A stretch of 64,000 nt of DNA from Tanypteryx hageni. Taxonomy: Eukaryota; Arthropoda; Insecta; Odonata; Petaluridae. The stretch spans positions 34,444,854 to 34,508,853 of the forward strand of contig CM054116.1 in the NCBI GenBank assembly GCA_028673005.1, written 5' to 3'. The position numbers and the translations under genes are program-made. A model generated the notes under the pieces. The model was not told where the DNA came from. It did no database searches and was given only the letters and a program-made list of their open reading frames with translations. Each line of letters begins with the position of its first letter. Position 1 is the stretch's first letter. Below, in pieces: positions 10,551 through 24,944 of this stretch.

Positions 10551-13500
10551 ATGGCGTTGGGGGAGCGCGGGCGTTCCACCACCGCCGAAATCTCAAGTTG
10601 GCCTGCGGGTGCAGAAGATACTCTTCCGCGTAGAAAACAAACGCGCACGCTACAACAGATCGCTGGCGCAACGCGAACACCCGAATTGCACCACGGGAAA
10701 TCAAAAATGGGAGGCGGAACGCCATAATTTTATAGGTCGTGATTCAACGGTGGTTCATATATGCGTCTCCGGCGAATATTTCTTCTGGGAACAGAATGCG
10801 AAATACTTTTTCTGACGCGGACAATGAAAATTAGCGCGCAATTGTTAGAAGCAAAGGTTTTGGCTAAATGAGAGCAGGGCGAAACAAAAGAGATCAAGCA
10901 CAGCGACATATTTATTGAATCGAAAGTGTTCTCTCACGCAATACCTCCGTGAGCCTATCAATCAGCGTTACGTAAGTGTCCACTACATAACGTGCAGGAT
11001 TTTCTGGCCCTTTTAAGTATAACGTTTTATAATATAAAATATATTTTGTTTTACCTCCACATTGTAAATAAACTACAGTTTTGACAGGTATACATTATAC
11101 TGTATACTTTCATTAAGAGGGGGCGTAATTTTTAAACTTTGCCTACGCGCAAAAATATCTTGTCCCGGCTCTACTAGTTGCAATCCAGCAATCGCGAAAT
11201 CTGGCAGTCACTTGATTTAGAATAATATAAATTTTTAAGAAGCTTATTAAAAACACATTTCCCCTTACTATTTTAAATTTATAAACCTCTAGTGAATACA
11301 AAAATTATACGCAATAAATAAATAAACATGTTTACGTTGCCGCAGGGAAACTAATTAAATTTTGAGTAAATATTAGTACAACGGAAACCATAAATATATG
11401 ATTGAAAGAAATTCGGAGTTTTAAAAAGTTGTGATATTATAATAAAAATATTTTTATAATGAAACTAGTTCATTTTTTCTACCGTCTACAAATCGCTTAA
11501 AGCTATGTTGATATGCACTGATCTACGTTATCATATCCCTTTTTTCTGTTACTGAAACCTTTTAATTCTCTCGATGATCGCAAAGGCCTTCATAAAATGT
11601 CAAGTTCTTCACTGACAACTGAAATTCTCAATCTCGCCAGTAACCTACCCTAACGAATATCGAGTTGCGAACCGACATGATTCTGGATTTATGTATTGCA
11701 TAGAAATTACATCTAGAATACTTGAATAAATTGAGCATTCTCCAAATACGACAAAAAACATAAATCGTAAGTATACAAGAAATTAGAACTGATTAACAAG
11801 AAATTCTTTTTCTTAAAATAATGATCCAGTGAAAATGTAATAATTAGAATTATTTATAGCGTAAGTACTTACACCTGATTATCGTACATCTGTTTTTCTT
11901 TGCCCGCCTAACGGAATTTTTTGTGATAATATAAATATTGTAGATCGTACTCCAGATATATAATTGAACAAGTAGGGATGCACACGAGTTCCCCGTGGTA
12001 CTTAAGTGCTTTTCGTGAAATTCTCCGTAGTATAATCGTTTACTAATGCATTTGCTTTGAAATAAAAAAATTATTTTTTCCTTGTATTGTGGTAGCCCTG
12101 CTTTTCAGATCCGTTCTAAACATGTTCATTTCGTTTTGCCATTCTATATTCGCCCTAAAAACGAAATTTGCTTTTACTCAATATTACAGATAGTGTTACG
12201 TACTCAAGCGGCCATGCGGCTATTAGTACACAGGAATAGTCACCAAAGGATTGGTTATCATCAGAAAGTTCTCAAGGCCGTTAGTTGAGGAGCAGCGCTT
12301 TGGCCCAAGGATACGGCGAGAGGTGCATATTAATGCGAGAAGAATCCAATACAAGCACAAGGGGGAGTAGCTGATATCATCTCTTTATCACATTGTAAGG
12401 GTAAATGTCATTTATAATACTACAATGACACTCCTAAAGTTACGGTTATTCTTAAAATCTTGCCCTGGAGTATGAAATATGGAGAATCGTTCAAACGTTG
12501 CATTACCAAATAAGCAAGAATAATGCCATTCACTCTAAAAAATCTCCTATTTTGATCATACTTTGAAAGTAATGTATTTTACGTAAACATAACGTAAAAT
12601 ACATTCAGTAATGGAAAATTACAACTCAGAATTGTATTCCTATGGATATTTAACGTTCTCTTTGGCATAAAGGAAGAATAATGAGAGTGGAATCTTCATG
12701 TCGCAGAAAGCGAGTGTTCGGTAATGAAGAACGTGCATTTCTGAAATAAAAGAACACCTTCATGAGTATGTCTCAGAATGAAATACTTTATTTATCCAAT
12801 TCTTTTAATCTTCCGGTAAGTTTAATGGAACGGCCCCAACAACAACCACCAGCTTTGTCTTCATATTCTCGCAACGATATAATTTAATTCAATCGCCCAG
12901 GAATCCTAATCTACATTTCCTTATAGGTGCTGTCCCACGCATCCACTTTCGAAAAAGTCTTCCTTTTTATTTACTTAAATATTTATTTTATCATCTTTCT
13001 TTATTAATCTCGTACCACATTAACGGTAATAAACTGAGATTGTTAGTAAGTATTATTATGTTCAACAGTGGATTTTATTCGTTTATAGCAATTTTATTGC
13101 CAGGTAAGATAGTTTTATGTAAGTACTTACCATAACGGCTTTCGAATGGAATATATAAAGGTATAAAAGAATGTTTAAAAAGTACGCTGTGTTTAGCTGT
13201 AAGAATTTCATACCGAAGCTCAAGCCTTATAAGGCTCCGAAATGTCTTACTCATAGCATTTAGAAAATGCGAGCAGAATTACATGAGAACTTAAAAGGAC
13301 TGCTGTCCTAAACCTCAGAAAAATTGACTTTCTAGGTTGCCGAGTAATTCATTCCTTATCCGTCTTTGTAACCATTCATGAGAAAACTGTTAAGTATTAG
13401 TCATCCACTTATAAGTTATAAGGAACTGAAATTCATGACTTGTCTCAGGATAACGAATGTAAGAAAACATTAACAAAAATTTCACAAAAATGCGAAAATA

Positions 13501-16500
13501 CTCCACCATCGAGACGTAAAATAATCATTTTATTGCTGATTATTTAATACAGGTGTAAAAATAATAATTTTGGATTATTTAACAATGCCTTACTTTAGAG
13601 AAATTATGATCTAAATATATAAACAACAATAATATTATGAACTGGTAGCTTCACTTAAAACTTTTACATACTAAAATTCAAAATCAATGAAAATCTTAGA
13701 GAACACAAAATACCAATGTGTCGAAAAAAATTATCGGCGACCAAGAAAAGAAATATATGTATACAGACGCTGAGATATGAAGCGCATGGCGACTGGATTT
13801 ATCAAAACCACATTCAAGAGCAGTCCGTTTAAATTACCGAAATCACACCAGCCTTTTAACATAACTCGTTTAACAAATGGGAAAAAATCGACAGATGACG
13901 TGGATTTCAAGACGAAGGTCATGCGAATAAATAGGGGAAATTTTCAATTATCCATCCATCTCGCGCATGAACTCCGGTGCCAAGAAAAAAACGTCGTTTT
14001 GGCCAATGGGCGAGTCTTAACGAGTGGCTGCTTTGTTGGCGAAAGCGCGAGGTAATCGTGGTCGAACCCTTAGCGACGAACGAAGGAGTGTCAAAAGTGT
14101 TTGGTGGGAACCACGTGACTTCGCGCGTGATACGAATGCAAAAGACAACGAAAGGTGTAGAAGAGAGGAAAGAAGCGAATAGGTGTATTGGGAGGAGGTG
14201 TAAGAACGAAGCAGATGAGGGGACAGAAGACATTCTGTCGAAAAGAAAGGAGGAATACAAGAATCTGGAAAGGAAGAGGAATGAACGGTATCTCTTTGAT
14301 AAGAATTTTCGGCATGTAGTAAACTTATATTTCCGATATGCACTGGGGTAAAATTAGAGCTTTTATTGATGAATATCTCCTCGATCTGATACGAAAAATA
14401 ATCAAATAAATAGAAATTGGTGTTATGCTAAACGCAGAGTTTATGTTGGGGAATTAATAGAAAGACGAGCACAATGCAATTCGCTAGCAGGCACACGCAT
14501 GCGAATCACTCTTAGATAGCAGCAAGCTGGTACACTTCATCGTGACCAGAGCCAATCATTTCAAAACAATTCCTCGTGAATTTAATTAGTTCACATAATT
14601 TTCAAATGATATATACATTAAAAGAGATTTGAGTTGGGCAACTTATTATTTCTTTGTATACTCACTTAAACTTAATGTCAGGCGTAATTTGAAATAACAA
14701 CCAAGTGCTGTTTATTGCCCTTTAGCTTCAGCATTCTATTGCTATGTGTTAAAGCTAGAATAGGGATCTCCAATTGCGAGGGAGGCAAATATATATTTTT
14801 GAACTATAGGACGGCTCGAAGTTCATTATAATGTGCCTATAAATATTATTCAAACTTAGACACACCACTCGGATAGGTAAATATTTTAATTAAAAACGAA
14901 ATATACGAAAATTATTTTGTATTATATCGTATCCCTGTTTGCGTATAATTTACCAATATTTTCAAGAATTAATAAAGAGGATAACGTAATCCGAGCGCAT
15001 ATAGTATATCATAAAATATGTCTCGTCGTGATTAGTTCTTCAGTCAATTTTTTTAAAGGATCTTACCGAAAAAAACATGAGTTTTTCGAAAAGCATTAAA
15101 AAAAATATTATGTAATAAAAATACAGGCATTTGTAAAAATATACACTTGACTAATGAAGACCTTATATTGCATGCTTTTTGTGGATAGCATTTACTCTTA
15201 TGTAAAAAGATATTTAAATGCCAACGTAAAAATAAAACGAACCTTCAAAATAAAATTCGCTATTTAGAGAAAAATCTCCAATAGTGATTTTCATGGAAAT
15301 ATTAAATCCCATAGTGATATTTTTAAAATGAAAAAACGCTAAAATGTTGAGGTCAAGATAAACACGCAAACACGAGCACACACTCATATATATGTTCACT
15401 CACTCGCATTGAAAGCACAGTCTGAATGTTTTCTTGGTTTATGTAATTTTAAATAATTTAGGAGGGCTATCTCATAATTATTTAGAATTTACTTCTCTAT
15501 GGTGAGAGGTAACTTAAACTTCATACAATTAAAAATACAACAGAACACGAAAAATCCATACAAGGCACATCATTATAATTGTAATCGCTTCGTAAAAAAA
15601 TAATCTTCGAACTAGAGGCTTATGACTTTGTGTTCAACTTCGAAGAAAAAGCTTAAGATTGAAAAATATTCTTTTTGTTACGTAAGGTGATGTTTCATGA
15701 TAGTATATTTATAATTAAAAGTAAATGCAAATTTTCATATCTTGGATACCACGGAAAATTTTGATTCCGTAACGAGTTGATTTTTTAATGCATTGCTTAT
15801 CTCTTTTGCTGTAGAAAATCTAGCATGACTCAAATAATCTCCGCTAAGCCACATCTCAAAACTCTTCGCATTCACTACCGGCTAAGAGAAAGCGCGAATA
15901 AATGCTTATAATTCCGGTTTCTATCGATGCTGACATTGGGCGCTTAAGTAATGAGTTTCCATTTCAGTACATTTTGATTTTTTATGTTTCTTCAAACTGT
16001 GAAGCTTTCGGATACTAAAAATCTCAAAGAAGTTTTAATAAAATGCTACGAATCTGGTTTCGGCTTATTGGTAATTTCATCTTTAATGTGACAAGCTTTA
16101 CGGGGATAATTTATTTATAAATTTATTGGAAAAATGTATCCCTCATCCCGGACGGAAGCGTGGAGGTCAGAAACGCAACCATGATTTAAGGAATAGCATT
16201 TTTCATTGTTTTTTTACGCATAAAATCACCAAATAATACACGAACCATGATAGTTTCGACTTAATTCAACGAAGAATTATTGAGCTCATCTTATAAATAA
16301 ATATCTTATAAATCTTATAAATAAATTAAAAAAGTACTAAGAATCAAATATGGAAAAAAAGTATTTATCTTAGAGCTCTCCAAAACGCCATCACGAAGTT
16401 ATGAAAAACAAGATATGCGTTTCGGCTTTTAAATATACATTCGGTGAATCATGAGTCATTTTAAGTTACAAGCATTCCAGGTCTAAAGTCATCGTGAAAA

Positions 16501-18374
16501 TTTCCTACTTGATTGAAATGGGTAGGGCACGAAGGAAATTGGAATGTTTCCTCTCGAAGACGTAATTTTACCATTGGTACGCTATAGATTTCTTAACAGC
16601 TGAATAAACTCTTATTTCATGATTGGTTTTAATATCTTTAACAATTAGAATCATAACTTGTTTTACAGGAGAGGTGGAATGAGATTAAATAAAATTAACA
16701 CATATTATCTTAAAAGAGATTGAGCAATTGATGAAATGTTTCCTTTTAATAAATTTGTGTCGTCCAAGAAAAATTGCATAATATTTTCGATAATATAATG
16801 CAATAAATACTAAACTAATAAGGAGCATAGGCTAGGTTGTTTCGACCTATTTATTTATTTTAAAAAGCGTTTATATCTACCTATTGGGAAGTTTGCGTAA
16901 TTAAGCATGAAACGGGGCAATTATTAGGAGAGATACATGACAGAGAGCTAAAATAAAGCTACTGAAAAGAGCAGATTGGAATTTTATGATATTTTCATAT
17001 GAGAGGTCTATTACTGACAGTCATACTGAGGCGAAAACAAACGAGTTATGAAATTTAGTAACAAGAAAGAGTAAATAGGAAGAGAGTAGAAATTGATAGA
17101 TCAGACTCTGAGTGGCAATGGACGGTTTAAGATAACTATAAAAGATTAAATTTTTCGAAATAGGCAATGAGATACAAGGGGAATAATTTTAATGATAAAA
17201 AGGGGATAATTATGAGGAGATGAAATTAATTATGAGAGATTGTGGAAGGTGGACCAAACATATTGGGAGGCAGAAAACTTTAATACGGAACAGTATCTAA
17301 GTTTAGCGAAATAGCAATACACATTTAATAGAACAGTGATATAATTCAATGAGTTAGCAATAAAAAAATGAAAGCTATGAAGTGATTCAAATATTAGTTT
17401 ACAACTTTATCTTGATGCATTATTGTCTAGTATAATCCAAAAATATTGTGGATGAATTAGAGAATCGGGGGCACGGTTTATGACATACGATACGTTATAA
17501 TCGGAAAGAAACTGCTCGACTGGACGGCGTCTAAATGCTGCGATGGGAATATAAACAACTTTCAGAGAAAACGAGACGACACTGCGGAAAACTATGTTCC
17601 TTCGATCATTAAAATACGCCGGTTTTATATAACTGAAATGTAAGCAAAAGAATAATCCAACAACATGATCTTATCCATATCATAAATATTTTCCCACATT
17701 CTAAAAAAAATACAACGATGCAATTGAATTTTTATGATATTATCCTGAATAATATAGATAAAAATATTTCGATGAAAATGCGAAAATTTGTAACCTCCGT
17801 CAATCGCGAAGAAAATATCAATTTTCCATTGGATTTATTTGACCTAACTCCAGAGGCTTCGCAGAATATCAGCGGATAATCCGGATGTAAAGCGGAAATC
17901 GAAGCTAAATAATTTTTACTTTCTCCTTTTCACTCCCCGAAGAAAAACGTACGTGTGCATAAAATGCGCAACATGCCGTCGCCCTCTTCCCTTATCCGTT
18001 AAGAGTAAAATAACGCACGCAATTCGTCCGAGCGCACTTATTACGGGCGTTCTAATAACGCAAGAGAGAGAGAGAGCGGGAGAGAGAAAGAAAGAGAGGA
18101 GGATGGGGAGTCGATGGCTGAAAAAGAATTACTAGAAAGAGAGTGGAAAGAGGGCGCTTGGCCACGCATCTATTATGTGGAACCTCGCTGAGTTGCTCGG
18201 GAGGGAGTTGCCTCTCCGAAGAGGGTTTCATAAAACGTGTTATCCAATGCGTAGCCCAAAGCGTTGCGACCATCGACGCAACGTCCTCCTCCTCCCCGGC
18301 AGGAGGCTCCTTGGGGCAATCCGACCCCCTTAAACGCTTTCACTTTCGCCGTAGTTCGATAGAGAGAGATGTCT
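10551..18374. other. Gene-poor AT-rich stretch between CPR genes 1 and 2
   Basis: I see no supported gene. The stretch is AT-rich and holds a perfect small hairpin (12571-12605), a doubled TATA-like motif at about 13155-13170 with no reading frame after it, and a GC-richer patch from about 17940 with GA-rich runs near 18063-18100. The longest frames have no domain, splice support or protein-like composition. Confidence 0.5.
12571..12605. repeat. Perfect 14-bp hairpin
   Basis: AATGTATTTTACGT (12571-12584), 7-nt loop, then its exact reverse complement (12592-12605). Probably the remains of a small palindromic element; no flanking duplication was identified. Confidence 0.85.
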
Positions 18375-18408
18375 TATATATACGACCCACACTGGATCAA
18401 AGAACTCA
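18375..18408 (+). promoter_or_regulatory. Candidate plus-strand TATA/Inr promoter
   Basis: TATATATA at 18375-18382 is followed 33 bp later by ACTCAGCAG with the Inr A at 18408, almost the same spacing as in the CPR genes. The first ATG downstream (18462) opens a 24-codon frame with no signal peptide; a GTACGG donor inside it could end an exon. No matching downstream exon was found, so the transcript is unknown. Confidence 0.3.
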
Positions 18409-21280
18409 GCAGAGGAATAACCAACATAGATTTATCGATCATATCTCGCTCTGAAACTGCGATGCCGGATCGCGGCAGTGCGTTTTCTGTGAATGCTCGT
18501 CGATCGACTTCATTGCGTGCAAAAGTACGGAAGTAGTAATTTGCCGCAGCCAACGGATACCGAATGGTGAAACTAAACGGGATCATGAAGCGTTCACTGG
18601 TTGAATGTCGGATCGACGTTCCTTTTTCAATAGAAGAAGGACCATCGCTAATCCAGAGGAATCGCCATAGCTACCTATTACGCAATACAGATTGGATTGG
18701 ATACTACGAGCGAAAGAGAAATCGTCTTATCCTTCGAAATATCTCCAGTATTATTTTATTAACCATCAAGATGGAATTTTACTGTCAAGTGAGAGTTAAA
18801 CACTGCCCTAGTAGTAGTGCCGTTCCGACGCCTTTCGCTACGAACGCATTAGTATCAAAAAAGAGCTATTAAAGTATGTTACGCATGGTGGCCTAAAAAA
18901 CTAATCGTGGGTGTTATTTCTGATACGAAATAAACTACTAACGAAACGATGCAGCAGCAATTTTGTCGAACCATGCGATGTCTGGGATAGTTTGACCTGT
19001 CAGGATATGCGTCGCTAAGACATTTATTTACTTTAATCGATATAAAAAACAACTTTAAAGGTGGTTTAAATAAACTGTATATTACACTATTTAATTAATA
19101 AGATGCGATATAAGTAACTTTTAGCATTCTTACTCTAGGAAAACATTCCAAAATCGAATCATTCTCATAAAAGTTTGGCCAGCAAAAAGAAAACAATTTC
19201 AAGATCACGAGACTTGAATAAACATTACACTGAAAAATTAAAAGAAATATCACGAAGAGAGAGAGAGAGAGAGACCAAAGGAATCAAAACGTAAATTCTG
19301 GTTTGTTGAAGCGAAAGGAGAAGAATTATTCAGTGGTTGGAATATAACAGCGATATGTTTCTTTTAAAGTAAGACAATAACAGGAATTGCTATTTTACGT
19401 ACACCGAATGAATGGAAATCACATCCTTCTATCGCAGGGCCAAGTTTTATGAATTACTACGCATGCGTGTCCGTCATTTCTCAGCTTTCATTCATAGTGT
19501 AATAGATTGGACACATGCCAATATTCAGTCATGCCTAACAAATTTATGCTCCATTATTCATTAGATTGAGAAATCAAAAGCGCATAAAGCTGAGTATTTA
19601 GGGAAATATATATGCCTCTGTATTACAGAAAGGGCAAAACAGGATGAAACCATAACAATAATTCGCTCGATTCACAACTATATGCTGGGGATATAATTCA
19701 AACGTTAGCTAGGATTCAGGGAATAAAACTGTTTAAAAATACCATGCTCTAAAGGAGAAACTTTTGTAGCAGATAAATAACATTCAAGTTAAAATATACC
19801 AAAGTAAAAATTTGCAATTAAAATTTTCCCGAAGCTTTTGCAATAAATAAGACGATTTTTAAATGCGATGCAAAACTGAGAAATCATGTATTTGTAACGA
19901 TAGAAATTCATAAACAAAATATAACCGAAATTGCAATACAATTTCGATAAATCTATCCTCAGGAGAAAACAAATTGTAAGGAGTCGAAAATTAGAAATAT
20001 ACAAGTTCGAGTTGTCGGAGATTGACCATAAAGAAAAGCATTGTTCGCGTCGAGGGTTCCCAACCCGGGGCTCGCGAAGATCACCGAGCTCTCGGGCAGC
20101 GTTCTACTAACAATAAGCTGAAATAGCTTTTCCTACCATCAGTAATCTAACATGTTAGACTGCTTTCTTTCTAAACGTATAAAAGAATATAAATAATAAC
20201 TTTGACGATGATTTGATTTTAATTATGATATTTTTAATTTTTGCAAAAATATATCGGTGTTGGCTTGATATTCTAGAAAATATGTTGGTGCTCGCCATAA
20301 TGAAAAGGTTGGAAAACTATGGTTAAGGCTTTCTATCGAGGAAATGAAAATTCAACAGAAAAGTAAAGTTCACAAAAAAGCGTAAAAGTGAAATAAGACA
20401 AAGTATCCTAGCGCTATTAAAGTGTAGAATTTTGATAAATTTTGTTAAAATGGTTCTCAGGCATTTAAATCGTGAAAATGGCTTTTCCTTGCTATTAATG
20501 ATTAAGTAGAATGCGCATGTTAACGTACAATGTTTTCAATAAAACGGAGCAACTAAGCCGATCTTTTCACTGTTCAACAAACAATGCTCCTTTCTGGCTG
20601 ATACGGATATGTAATCTCAGTGAAACGAAACTATTTAAGACTTATAAACGAATAATGAGAGGAAAAATCAAGTCCTTCAGAAAATATTTTCTTTGATAAC
20701 CATATTCTATGAATATAACTTCAAAAATATTTTAATTTGTAGATGAATGCTGTAATAAATAAAAAATAAAGATGTAACATTTAAAGTAAACTGAAGAAGA
20801 CTCAACTATTTTGTTCTTGATCAGAAGGCGACAAAAGATTTAAATTTTAACGCTTTCTTGAGAGCATATATTTATTTATTATCTTGATTCAAGTGTAACA
20901 CAGATAACGCATAGTACCTAGATTTTCAGCATGTACAAGAAATATAACTCGCAGTTTCGCGACTGGTCTCCAAGTTTCCGGCGTGAATGGCGAAGCATGA
21001 AAATGTTTTCTTTTTCAACAAATTAAGGTGAATTAAACATAAATTATTATTTTAAAGTTTTAAGCATTAAAGATGAACATATCCAGAAGCCGACAAGTCC
21101 CGTCGCGTTTTCTCCTAATTTACACGACAGTTTTACTATCAGCAGGTTTCGAACTTTCACGGTATGAAGCAACGTTAAATTCGAAATAATAAAAAAACCG
21201 GAACTCAACACTTTAAACGCCCAATGTCACCGAAACCCTAGTTATAAACGCCGATAATCATCAGCACTTTCTCTTTTTAG
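18409..21280. other. Non-coding stretch
   Basis: AT-rich apart from the first 150 bp. It includes a pure (AG)n run at 19256-19274 and a GC-rich patch at 20050-20105 that resembles a decayed hAT terminus. No supported gene. Confidence 0.5.
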
Positions 21281-21421
21281 GTACAGAATGCGGCGATGTT
21301 GGAGAACAACACTAGGGAAGAAGATGGGCACGGAGCTCATTCACGAGAAGATGAGTTCACGTCGGCGAGATCGCAAATGCCGCCAAATGAAGAGGACGAG
21401 GGGCGGGATGAGATGGCGTAG
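21281..21421 (+). CDS. Weak candidate: acidic C-terminal exon, unknown gene
   Basis: A good polypyrimidine acceptor (TTTCTCTTTTTAG) ends at 21280. In phase 0 the next 46 codons run open to TAG, beginning VQNAAMLENNTREEDG and ending PPNEEDEGRDEMA. The peptide is rich in Glu, Asp, Asn and Arg and uses a normal codon mix, unlike the random frames nearby, and the DNA is a GC-rich island in AT-rich surroundings. No domain is recognised, no upstream exon was found, and the other two frames are also partly open, so chance remains possible. Confidence 0.22.
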   Translation, partial: VQNAAMLENNTREEDGHGAHSREDEFTSARSQMPPNEEDEGRDEMA

Positions 21422-24400
21422 TAACCTCGGGAACACGCTAAGGGGGCCTTGTGAAGGATGGGCCTTTCCCTTTGGCGTGGGCGGAGAGATGAGACGGAGG
21501 CGGTAGACGCCCAGAAAAAGAAGAGGAGCGTGAGGATTCCCCGCGGATGATATCGAGGTCAGGAGTAGGGTCACGGTGAAGGCCGCACCGCGGCGGCGAG
21601 ATGATGCGAAGGCACGAACTCATCCTCCTCGTGTTGATACTGTCTCTCCACGCGCGGTTCTAGTTCCCACGATAAATCAGAACTTCGAAATACCTTTCAC
21701 AATAACAAATCGGGTATTTATTCAAAACGCTATTGCGTCATAGTAAAATTACTTTAGTACAATAGTCAGATGTTAATTAATTTTTTAACCAGTTGTAGAA
21801 TATTGTATCTCTGAGTACTACGTCGCTGATGAAGGATCCCTCGCACGAACAGAGCTTACTTTTCATATCTTCAGCCCATCGCAAACAGTGGCTCTCAGGT
21901 TTAAACGGAAGTGTCTTCTAGACTTCCTCCAATCTATCATACTCAATGTGTATTTTTTACATTTCCCCTTCTTTAAGTGTGTGTGTGCTATTTCATTACA
22001 AAGATAAATTATAAAGTTGTATTTTAGAGTAAAAAGGCATTATTTAGTGAAAATATGAATATTTTCTCGTAATTCCACGCAATGATATCTCGATAAACAC
22101 ACGTACGCGGAGGAACGCGCACACACGCGCATATACGATAGAAATGCAGTCATTCAATTTTTTTAACACGCACTAACTGGAGAAAAAGTAAAAAAATCAT
22201 AGGATATGGCGTTTAAACCCGTTTTTCATTTTCCTTTCGTCTTTATTTTTCCTTTGCCATCAATCAATTCTCCTTCACTCCCGCAGTTCCCTTCTAATTT
22301 CCCCGCGAACATCGGCATTCATTCTTTGCCCTAGATGGCCCAGGGAGGTTTCCGTGATTGCCGTTCGAGAGTGAGGTCGCTAGTTAACACAATCACAACT
22401 CACGAAGACATCGTGCGAAGGTACGCCGTTGTATTCTCACGATGGATAATTAAAATATTTTTACCATCAGTTTTGTATGCGCCTGAGTTATGCAATTTAA
22501 GTTCGCCTTTCAAACCTCTGTATCTTTCAATTAAGGACATGTGAAGCATATTTGAAAGATACACGCGAGCAAAAACAATAAAACATCATTAAAATTTTTA
22601 TCTCCTCTCTGTCTAAAAGAAACATTAAAATAACTATTTTCGCTGATAGTGAGAATGACGCTAACGAATTAAATATCTGTTACGTCCACTGTGCTTGTTA
22701 AGGCCATCTTCAATTCCTTCTATATTAAATAATTTCCTACTTCTAAAAGAAGATTCAATTCAAATGTCTCAACGTTTTTGCCGTGTCGCGACCTTAATGT
22801 AAAAGTTCAATGCCTAGATATGATGGACATATTATTGAGATCTGTCGAAAAGTTTTTTTAGTGAAAGAAAACCGAGCACTCGAAGGGACTGTAAACAAAA
22901 AATTACTTTATAGCATAATGATACAGTTAAGACATTCGAAATAATTTCCGGAAATAAAGATTTCGGGGATAAAGCAACCCTTTAACATCCTACTGATTCT
23001 TATAGGGCTGAAACTCAATAAACAAATTATGTGCAAAAAACTTACAACTGACGAGATAATGTGCGCTGGATCTCTTCCGGAAATCAAACTACTGTTCCAT
23101 TAAAAATAAAGGCATTAATTTTTTTTAACCGATCCAACGAGAAATCTGTGAGGCTCTCCTTGGCTTTTTAAACAGTTTTTAGGCCACAAATTCGTTGCGT
23201 CCCGAGGGGCCCGATCAATCTCACATCGCTCCCTCGAAACGCCCTCACGCTCCCCATCCCCACCATTAGGTCATTAACTGCAGCAGCTACCTGTTCAACC
23301 ATCCGTCTGCTCCATCGACGACAAGTGAACGGCTGCAAACCGCACGGAAAAGGGCCGAAATCCCCTCCACCTTCCCCACATCCTCAATTTTGCGTCTTAT
23401 CGCTTAAGACGGCACGACCCAAAAATAAAATCCCGAGATCGCAGTCGGTTCACAATGGAGGAAAACGTTACGAGGAGAAGGAAAACAAGGGGGAGGGGGG
23501 AGCAATAAAAAATAAGGAGACCGTTAAAGAGAGAGTTTCGTCATCAGCCGTCTTGTGAAAAGCGAAAGGCCTTTCACTTCCTCCCACGATGCAACGGACT
23601 CCGCCTCATTTCACTACGCGGGCACGCGCCCCGGGCACGGCAGGAGGGCCGGCGAAGAGAGATGCGGAGGCGAGAGGTGGGGGGGGGGGGAGGGAAAAAG
23701 AGAGGCGCGAGACGTGAGCCACACATATCGGGCGAGAGGGCGTGCGAAGAATGAGCAATGCAGCGGAGAGAAGTATGGGAGAGGGAAGGAAAAATAAAAG
23801 GGGTACAGAAATGAGACGTAGAGAAGAGGGGGGAGAGAGAGGGGAGTAAGAGACAAAGTTTTAGGGAAGGTCGTAGTTGGAGACAAGGAGGTTTCGTAAG
23901 CAGGTTTTAGGGGAGGGGGGAAGGGGTGCGAAAAGATAAGGATTCAGATAGTTAGGGATAAGATGGAGCGGTATGGACGAAGAACAATGGAAGGAGATTT
24001 CGGGAACGTGATAAAAGGAAGGAATAAATTTGGGTCGTAGGAGGGAAGGAAGTGGCGCTGAGGTTCCGATCCCAATGCGAGGTAGAGTAAAAGCTGAGGC
24101 TGCTATTTGCGGCGAGGATAGGAGAAAACGGGGCTGGAGAAAGGCAGAGCGGACCAAACAGGAGAATCAAACGAGGGGAGAAAGGAGTAGAGGATGCGAT
24201 TAGAGAACGGGCGGAAGAAATTCTATTTGGATAAGTTGGTAGGTTTTGAAATCAAAACGTAGGTATGAGAACAAACACAAAAATCTAACAGATGTTATAC
24301 AATTATGACGATCAATGTTACATCTTCCAAGGAAAAAGGTAAACGTAATGGCGAATGAAAGAATACGTTTTCATGCAGAATGACTTGAAAGTTTATATTT

Positions 24401-24904
24401 GACAGTGACACGTAGAATTGGTGGAAAAAGTTGCAGCGACATACATAAGCAAGTTTCCTTGTCGGCAAGTTTCGGTCGTTGAAATCTCCACGCAAAAATG
24501 AATTTTCGTTTTGAAATTACTATGGAGTATGGAGTTATTGTAAATTTAAAAATAATAAAAAGCAATGTATTTTATTTATACAAGTTATTTATTTGTTTTC
24601 TTATATAAATATACCCAGACCTCGACAGTGAAGTCACATGGTGGTTTAAGGGGAAAATGTACATAAAGGGAAAACGTGAAAAAATATGACGAGAAATACT
24701 TGTAGACGACAGCATTCTGATTGAGAATACCCAAATCTTCTGCTCCTCTTAAAGATGATGGCCGCAGGCACGTGAAATCCAAGTTCATGCATATCGGGAA
24801 GCCCCTGGTCGCCCAAACAGGTTATAAAAACCTGATGCACCTAGAGGTATAATGCTCCTGAAGCGATCTCAGCCGAATAGCGCGGGAATGTAAATGAAGT
24901 CTTG
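21422..24904. other. Non-coding stretch with purine-rich tract 23640-24210
   Basis: No supported gene. The plus strand is strongly purine-rich (GGGA/GAGA types) between about 23640 and 24210, with a G10 run near 23681; open frames there are composition artefacts on the pyrimidine strand. The rest is AT-rich. Confidence 0.5.
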
Positions 24905-24910
24905 TTTATT
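24905..24910 (-). terminator. Poly(A) signal of CPR gene 2
   Basis: AATAAA on the minus strand, 35 nt after the stop codon of CPR gene 2. It gives a very short 3'UTR. Confidence 0.7.
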
Positions 24911-24935
24911 CCATGACGCCGTACAGCGTCATTGG
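24911..24935 (-). other. 3'UTR stem-loop of CPR gene 2
   Basis: ATGACGC (24913-24919) pairs with GCGTCAT (24926-24932) across a 6-nt loop; CC and GG extend the stem with a one-base bulge. The hairpin fills most of the short 3'UTR and abuts the poly(A) hexamer. Confidence 0.5.
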
Positions 24936-24944
24936 AAGAAGTGC

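Noticed and set aside
9721..10725. 334-codon minus-strand Pro-rich frame
   Set aside because: It is translation of a 16-17 bp minisatellite whose C-rich strand lacks stops; other frames give the same Pro/Ser/Tyr pattern and there is no promoter or splice support.
13155..13170. Promoter (TATATAAAGGTATAAAAG)
   Set aside because: TATA-like motifs are expected in AT-rich DNA and no initiator, leader exon or reading frame follows.
20050..20105. hAT transposon terminus (GAGGGTTCCCAACCCGGGG)
   Set aside because: It resembles hAT ends, but no partner end or target duplication could be found, so it is not annotated as an element.
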